A stretch of DNA of 6,278 nucleotides from Gemmatimonadota bacterium (GTDB lineage: Bacteria > Gemmatimonadota > Gemmatimonadetes > Longimicrobiales > RSA9), in the NCBI GenBank assembly GCA_016207445.1, contig JACQPS010000127.1, positions 1-6,278 on the forward strand, read 5' to 3'. Below are positions 5,975-6,278 of the stretch, piece after piece. A program made the position numbers and the translations under genes. The stretch's first letter is position 1, and each line of letters opens with the position of its first letter. The notes under the pieces were generated by a model that was given only the letters and a program-made list of their open reading frames with translations, was not told the origin of the DNA and did no database searches.

Positions 5975-6013
5975 GTGTAGGCCGCCAGGCGCGCCCTCGG
6001 CAGGCGCGGCGTC
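5975..6013 (+). repeat. Tandem hairpin repeat, copy 2
   Basis: This is the second copy, 44 bases downstream of the first. The equivalent stem pairs 5990-5995 with 6003-6008 and 5983-5985 with 6009-6011. Relative to copy 1, a T-A pair is replaced by C-G with both sides changed, a T-G wobble becomes C-G, two changes fall in the loop, and one falls outside the stem. The stem is therefore kept. Confidence 0.7.
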
Positions 6014-6026
6014 TAAAGTTTGAGTT

Positions 6027-6044
6027 GGGGGCGACGTCGCCCCC
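6027..6044. terminator. Perfect 18-bp palindrome between convergent genes
   Basis: The sequence GGGGGCGACGTCGCCCCC is its own reverse complement and could form a seven-pair stem with an ACGT loop. It lies between the ends of the ATPase gene (plus) and the cold-shock gene (minus), 15 bases from the latter's stop. There is no T-tract on either side, so it may be a bidirectional terminator-like barrier or a protein-binding palindrome. Confidence 0.4.
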
Positions 6045-6059
6045 CACATCACAAGAGCG

Positions 6060-6278
6060 TTACCAGCGCTCCCGCTCCCGGCCGCGGCGCGGCGCGCCGG
6101 CTCCCCGGCCGCCACCGCCCGCACCCATGGCGCCGGGCGTGCCGCCGGCTTGGGGCGCATCGAGACGGACGACGTTCTGGGCCTTGAGCCCTTTCGGCTC
6201 CTCGATCACATCGAACTCGACCCGCTCGCCCTCGTTCAGGGTCTTGAAGCCAGCACCCTCGATCGCGCTGTGGTGAAC
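6060..6278 (-). CDS. Cold-shock domain protein with Gly/Arg-rich tail (5'-partial)
   Basis: This is the C-terminal 72 residues of a CspA-type single-stranded nucleic-acid-binding protein. The start is outside the window, so an ATG-based search misses it. The visible part begins in RNP2 (VHHSAIEG) and continues through the remaining strands of the OB fold: GFKTLNEGERVEFDVIEEPKG, then LKAQNVVRLD, ending at about residue 40. A 32-residue tail follows, rich in Gly, Ala, Pro and Arg (GAGGGGRGAGAPRRGRERERW), absent from classic 70-residue Csp proteins. Such basic tails add RNA affinity in related proteins, but this is inferred here. RNP1 and the aromatic surface lie upstream of the window. It acts in the cytoplasm on mRNA or single-stranded DNA. 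The stop TAA is at 6060-6062, and the gene is convergent with the ATPase gene across 123 bp of structured repeats. Confidence 0.93.
   Translation of the reverse strand, partial: VHHSAIEGAGFKTLNEGERVEFDVIEEPKGLKAQNVVRLDAPQAGGTPGAMGAGGGGRGAGAPRRGRERERW

Noticed and set aside
5931..6013. CRISPR-like repeat pair
   Set aside because: There are only two copies, six mismatches and a five-base gap between units, with no spacers and no cas genes; it is a tandem hairpin repeat.
6025..6276. An 83-codon plus-strand open frame at the right edge
   Set aside because: It is antisense to an unmistakable cold-shock domain protein on the minus strand.

Overview
The window is very GC-rich bacterial chromosome. 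Hand counts give 52/60 G+C at 61-120 and 49/60 at 3301-3360. The gene set is a PSMA-like M28 peptidase, a CBS-type site-2 protease, a NUDT19-like Nudix hydrolase, a Yip1-type membrane protein, a ChlI/MoxR-like AAA+ ATPase and a cold-shock protein with a Gly/Arg tail. Together with a GxxExxY cassette, this fits a high-GC soil or environmental phylum such as Gemmatimonadota. That placement is an inference from gene style and composition, with no marker gene to confirm it.

Layout. (1) 2-1168 (+): the C-terminal part of an M28 metallopeptidase with all zinc ligands and a TFR-like dimerisation domain; its N-terminus lies outside the window. (2) 1178-2299 (+): an intramembrane site-2 protease with two CBS domains, nine bases downstream and probably cotranscribed. 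(3) 2307-2924: a roughly 618-bp cassette of clearly lower GC (26/60 at 2341-2400), bounded by imperfect 31-bp inverted repeats (27/31 matches). It holds one minus-strand gene for a GxxExxY/PD-(D/E)XK-like protein, whose stop codon lies inside the left repeat. (4) 2933-3733 (+): a Nudix hydrolase with an expanded Nudix box, starting eight bases after the cassette and lacking a visible Shine-Dalgarno. (5) 3754-4401 (-): a five-helix Yip1-family membrane protein, convergent with the Nudix gene. Both stop codons sit in one hairpin. (6) 4470-5936 (+): an AAA+ ATPase divergent from the Yip1 gene. (7) 5931-6045: two tandem 39-bp hairpin repeats, whose differences preserve pairing, and then a perfect 18-bp palindrome. 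(8) 6060-6278 (-): the C-terminal part of a cold-shock protein, convergent with the ATPase gene.

Most genes look like ordinary housekeeping or accessory functions: peptide turnover, membrane stress proteolysis, nucleotide or CoA-ester clean-up, and membrane protein organisation. They do not form an obvious single pathway. The most unusual part is the inverted-repeat cassette with its nuclease-fold gene. It looks like a small mobile or repeat-borne unit dropped exactly between two co-directional genes. The second is the set of structured repeats between the convergent ATPase and cold-shock genes. No RNA gene, CRISPR array or classical insertion sequence was found.
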